A stretch of 7,902 nt of DNA from a bacterium (GTDB taxonomy: Bacteria; JAJVIF01; JAGGVT01): the NCBI GenBank assembly GCA_021157815.1, contig JAGGVT010000013.1, positions 1 through 7,902 of the forward strand, in the 5' to 3' direction. A program made the position numbers and the translations under genes. A model generated the notes under the pieces. The model did not search any database and was not told the DNA's origin. It saw only the letters and a program-made list of their open reading frames with translations. This document shows positions 5,884 to 7,902 of this stretch, piece by piece (positions within the stretch are counted from its first letter, which is position 1; every line of letters begins with the position of its first letter).

Positions 5884-6022
5884 CTCCCCCCACCCCAACC
5901 CTCCCCGCGAGCGGGGAGGGAGGGAGAGTGTTGTTTCTCCCCTTCGATAGTATATAGATCAGATATATTGTTTATAATGTAAAAATATTTCCCCCCGCTC
6001 GCGGGGGGATTAAGGGGGGGAG
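5884..6022. repeat. Inverted pair of GC-rich palindromic repeats between convergent genes
   Basis: Two palindromes of one family face each other. The left one is CCTCCCCGC / GCGGGGAGG (5900-5908 with 5911-5919), preceded by a C-rich tract from 5884. The right one is TCCCCCCGC / GCGGGGGGA (5990-5998 with 6001-6009), followed by a G-rich tract to 6022. The centres are GA and TC, so the right unit is the left one reversed, with changed stems that still pair. About 70 bp of AT-rich DNA lies between. C-rich dispersed repeats like this are common in bacterial genomes. The hairpins could stop transcription from both sides, though neither has a good T run. Confidence 0.8.
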
Positions 6023-7179
6023 CGAAGATAAAAACATTCTTTTCCGACAGGCTCGGATAATTCATCATAATCAGGTGTTAAAAACATAAACGCCGCTATC
6101 AACATACCCACTTTCGCGATGTTTCCCGGCGCTACAGAATCGGGATTTGTGTATAGCAGCGCGAGTGATGCAATCGCGAGTATTACCAGCACATACCATA
6201 CTGACTTGTATATGAGTTCTTCTCTTTTGATATTTTCCAAAACGATTTGCTTGATATTCGACAAACTGAGCAAAACAAAATATACGCCAGCATATATCGC
6301 AATCAACGATATAGCGGCAAGATACCACGGCATGTAATTGTCGACGCCAAATCCGCCTGAATTCATTATATATATCGCAAAATCGCTTGTTATATAATGC
6401 ACCACAACACCCGCAAGGAGCATTTTAGATGATATGGTTACAATTTTCGCAATTGAGGAATTTGGATTATATCTGATTCGGTTGAAAAGTACATATACAC
6501 ATAGCGCGATTGATGTCCAGATTAACATATATGATGACGTTGTCGGCTCCCACTTGCTGATTGTCGCATGTAGATAGTGCATTCCGTATCGCAATCCATA
6601 TAGATTAACAGCCAATCCGATAACAAACAGCGCGAGAGCATACGCCACAATCGGTATATGTTCTTTTTGTTCAATTGGCTTGGTGCCAATCATCATTCCG
6701 ACAATAACGAAGAATATCCACGGCATTATTCCAAACGGATGGTTGCCGCAAACGCCCATGTTTTCGTGGCCTATAAACAGGTTCGCGATGGTTATCGCAG
6801 CTGCCAGAATCAATCGTATCCATCGGTATGCAAATAGTTTGTGAAACACAGTGGAAATCAGGAATGCCAGCAGGAGAAAAAGGAATAATTCACTTTGGAA
6901 TGTTAATACGGCATCCTGATACACCTGATGAAATAGGGCTATGATGCCGAGTTCGAAAATGCAACGTAATCGGCCGGTTCGTCCCGATGTCCGCATGACA
7001 GTCATGCCAAAAGCGATGAAGAAAAAAACAGGCGCGGATTCGGTGATGAATCGCGCTGCTTCACTCCACGAGCCGGGTTCATCACTGATAAATCCACGCA
7101 GGAAATGAATCGCAATCATCAGTGCAAGCGCGAATGTCCTGAAGCAATCGAGCGCGAAATTTCGTTGTGTGGATTTCAC
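6010..7179 (-). CDS. Polytopic membrane protein, acyltransferase-like (HGSNAT/DUF1624 or acyltransferase-3 type)
   Basis: A 389-residue inner-membrane protein with about 11 hydrophobic segments (for example 13-31, 46-62, 96-112, 118-136, 148-166, 178-196, 215-232, 285-308, 330-347). The N-terminus 'RNFALDCFRTFALALMIAIHF' pattern (Arg6, Asp11, Arg14, His25) is the hallmark of membrane acyltransferases that use an acyl-CoA from the cytoplasm to modify a sugar or polymer on the other side. The following 'ESAPVFFFIAFGM' segment fits the same group. Which acceptor it uses is unknown. The start is a GTG (7179-7177) with no clear Shine-Dalgarno; an in-frame stop lies 12 nt upstream and there is no better start. 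The last residues, 'RSPP' and the stop, are encoded inside the GC-rich repeat at 5884-6022, so the original C-terminus was probably replaced. It may be nearly leaderless if the promoter at 7202-7229 is real. Membrane protein is certain; acyltransferase family is likely. Confidence 0.8.
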   Translation of the reverse strand: MKSTQRNFALDCFRTFALALMIAIHFLRGFISDEPGSWSEAARFITESAPVFFFIAFGMTVMRTSGRTGRLRCIFELGIIALFHQVYQDAVLTFQSELFLFLLLAFLISTVFHKLFAYRWIRLILAAAITIANLFIGHENMGVCGNHPFGIMPWIFFVIVGMMIGTKPIEQKEHIPIVAYALALFVIGLAVNLYGLRYGMHYLHATISKWEPTTSSYMLIWTSIALCVYVLFNRIRYNPNSSIAKIVTISSKMLLAGVVVHYITSDFAIYIMNSGGFGVDNYMPWYLAAISLIAIYAGVYFVLLSLSNIKQIVLENIKREELIYKSVWYVLVILAIASLALLYTNPDSVAPGNIAKVGMLIAAFMFLTPDYDELSEPVGKECFYLRSPP

Positions 7180-7201
7180 TGGTTTATATTATCATTAGTC
7201 C

Positions 7202-7229
7202 ACATTAGTCGCCACCAGAGAAATGGCAA
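7202..7229 (-). promoter_or_regulatory. Candidate promoter of the membrane acyltransferase-like gene
   Basis: On the minus strand, TTGCCA (7229-7224) and TAATGT (7207-7202) are separated by 16 bp. A start point near 7195 would leave only about 15 nt before the GTG at 7179, consistent with the lack of a ribosome site. The octamer GACTAATG occurs twice in tandem here on the minus strand (7210-7203 and 7200-7193). The boxes match only moderately. Confidence 0.3.
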
Positions 7230-7235
7230 TTAAGC

Positions 7236-7320
7236 AGCGCTGGCGTCCCACCGGCTGTGTCGCCTCCGTCTCGGAGGCTTGTTTAAATGTTTTTCCTGGG
7301 AGCGCTGGTCTCTGACCGGC
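7236..7320 (+). repeat. Direct repeat of a GC-rich 20-mer around a hairpin
   Basis: AGCGCTGGCGTCCCACCGGC (7236-7255) and AGCGCTGGTCTCTGACCGGC (7301-7320) match at 16 of 20 positions. The variable bases lie between two fixed ends that can themselves pair (GCTGG with CCGGC, one wobble). Between them, GCCTCCG / CGGAGGC (7262-7268 with 7272-7278, loop TCT) forms a stable hairpin followed by a T-rich tract. A third, partial copy lies inverted at 7760-7780. Confidence 0.65.
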
Positions 7321-7775
7321 ACCTGGTTGAGCTAACTGAAAATTGTAAAACTAAATCTTACAAGTATGGTTGATAAGCTCAAAGTTTGTCTTTTGATGTA
7401 TCGTTTCACTAATATCCGGTTAAGTTAGAGACCAATTACCGTATTGCTGATTAATAAAGAACATACCGGCTTATTGGCATTTATCAGACATGAATCGTAA
7501 GTGAATACCGAATCGTTCTATCCGTAAAAAGGGGCATTCCCCAATCATGGGGTACGTCCACATAAGGCTTCAAATCTGACGTCATCAATAAACCACACCG
7601 CGAACCCGTATTTATACTGAGTTTATTCGCTTTGTTGGGACAGTCCCCTTTTTACTACCGTCGTGGAATATTCTCAGTTTTTTACTTTCATTCGAATTTA
7701 ACCGGACAGTAGTGGTATCGTTTGTTAGATAAGCTCAATTGATATTTATTAACCTAACACAGGTGCCGGTCAGAG
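7310..7775. repeat. 16-bp inverted repeat enclosing MITE copy B
   Basis: CTCTGACCGGCACCTG (7310-7325) has its exact reverse complement at 7760-7775. The 434 bp between the arms contain MITE copy B near the centre and a second, imperfect inverted pair (about 7413-7425 with 7695-7707). The left arm overlaps the second copy of the AGCGCTGG...ACCGGC motif. Confidence 0.7.
7524..7655 (-). mobile_element. MITE-like element, copy B (132 bp)
   Basis: Perfect 11-bp terminal inverted repeats, GTAAAAAGGGG (7524-7534) and CCCCTTTTTAC (7645-7655), bound an element homologous to 4901-5034 but reversed. Positions 7526-7563 are identical (reverse complement) to 4994-5031. This copy keeps the small palindrome GGGACAGTCCC next to the other end (7638-7648), which copy A has lost by substitution (GGGACTGTTCT), so B is closer to the ancestral form at that end. 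There is no coding capacity. Confidence 0.75.
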
Positions 7776-7824
7776 GGGGCTGTTGAGAAACCCTGTTTTA
7801 ATTTTATCTTCCCTCAAAGATGGC

Positions 7825-7902
7825 AAATTGTCATTCTGAACTTGATTCAGAATCCACGTCTTCCAGGCTTGAAGATGGATTCCGGGTCAAGCCCGGAATG
7901 AC
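7825..7902 (-). repeat. Paired palindromic repeat (REP/BIME-like), right copy
   Basis: This is the inverted partner of the element at 1-77. Hairpins lie at 7833-7853 (ATTCTGAA / TTCAGAAT, loop CTTGA) and 7879-7899 (ATTCCGGG / CCCGGAAT, loop TCAAG), with a 25-nt spacer that does not match the left copy. The window ends three bases after the second hairpin. Confidence 0.85.

Larger units (their letters stand above)
7180..7902. other. Repeat-rich region without a gene
   Basis: These 723 bp show no ORF on either strand that looks like a protein gene. They contain a candidate minus-strand promoter (7202-7229), repeated AGCGCTGG...ACCGGC motifs with a GCCTCCG / CGGAGGC hairpin (7236-7320), a long-range inverted repeat (7310-7325 with 7760-7775), a second weaker one (about 7413-7425 with 7695-7707, roughly 11 of 13), MITE copy B (7524-7655), and the terminal repeat pair (7825-7902). 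Outside the repeats the DNA is AT-rich. Confidence 0.7.

Noticed and set aside
5797-6068. Small ORFs on both strands crossing the GC-rich hairpins
   Set aside because: Their sequences are translations of the palindromic repeats (Pro/Arg/Gly-rich) plus gene ends in the wrong frame.
7236-7320. Possible CRISPR repeats
   Set aside because: There are only two imperfect direct copies with a 45-bp gap containing a hairpin, no regular spacers and no cas genes.

Overview
The window is 7.9 kb of moderate-GC DNA from what is probably an uncultured Gram-negative bacterium. The support is an exported protein with a lipobox, ordinary Shine-Dalgarno sites (GGGAGGT, GAGGT, AGAGG), intergenic regions full of small palindromic repeats, and a secreted lipoprotein whose layout I associate with poorly characterised candidate phyla. 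I cannot place it taxonomically with confidence.

Layout, left to right. Positions 1-77 are a paired palindromic repeat. Positions 78-605 are AT-rich leader DNA with a strong extended -10 promoter (229-256). An orphan lipoprotein gene (606-1976) follows and ends at an intrinsic terminator (2021-2047). Next come two overlapping genes. The first (2136-3182) encodes a divergent SelD / AIR-synthase-fold protein whose N-terminal catalytic segment is missing. The second (3179-3401) encodes a TusA-type sulfur carrier broken by one extra base in an A6 run. A compact set of nested inverted repeats (3440-3545) and a palindrome beside a -10 box (3568-3602) precede a metal-dependent amidohydrolase of the prolidase/imidazolonepropionase type (3628-4779). 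A 134-bp MITE-like element (4901-5034) lies between it and an alpha/beta hydrolase (5087-5875). A pair of GC-rich hairpins (5884-6022) separates the hydrolase from a convergent minus-strand membrane acyltransferase-like gene (7179-6010) and supplies its last codons. The last 720 bp hold no convincing gene but are packed with repeats: a second, inverted copy of the MITE (7524-7655), three copies of an AGCGCTGG...ACCGGC motif, a 16-bp inverted repeat, and at the end the inverted partner of the repeat that opens the window.

Functionally, the only clear gene partnership is SelD-like plus TusA-like. Their ATGA overlap implies translational coupling and a role in handling activated sulfur or selenium. 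The amidohydrolase, hydrolase and acyltransferase look like independent housekeeping or salvage genes. The most notable material is the SelD-like/TusA pair with its two lesions, the two inverted MITE copies that each carry a terminator with a competing hairpin, and the inverted repeats at the very ends, which suggest the sequence is a contig or segment delimited by repeats. I found no CRISPR array, tRNA, rRNA, transposase or phage gene.
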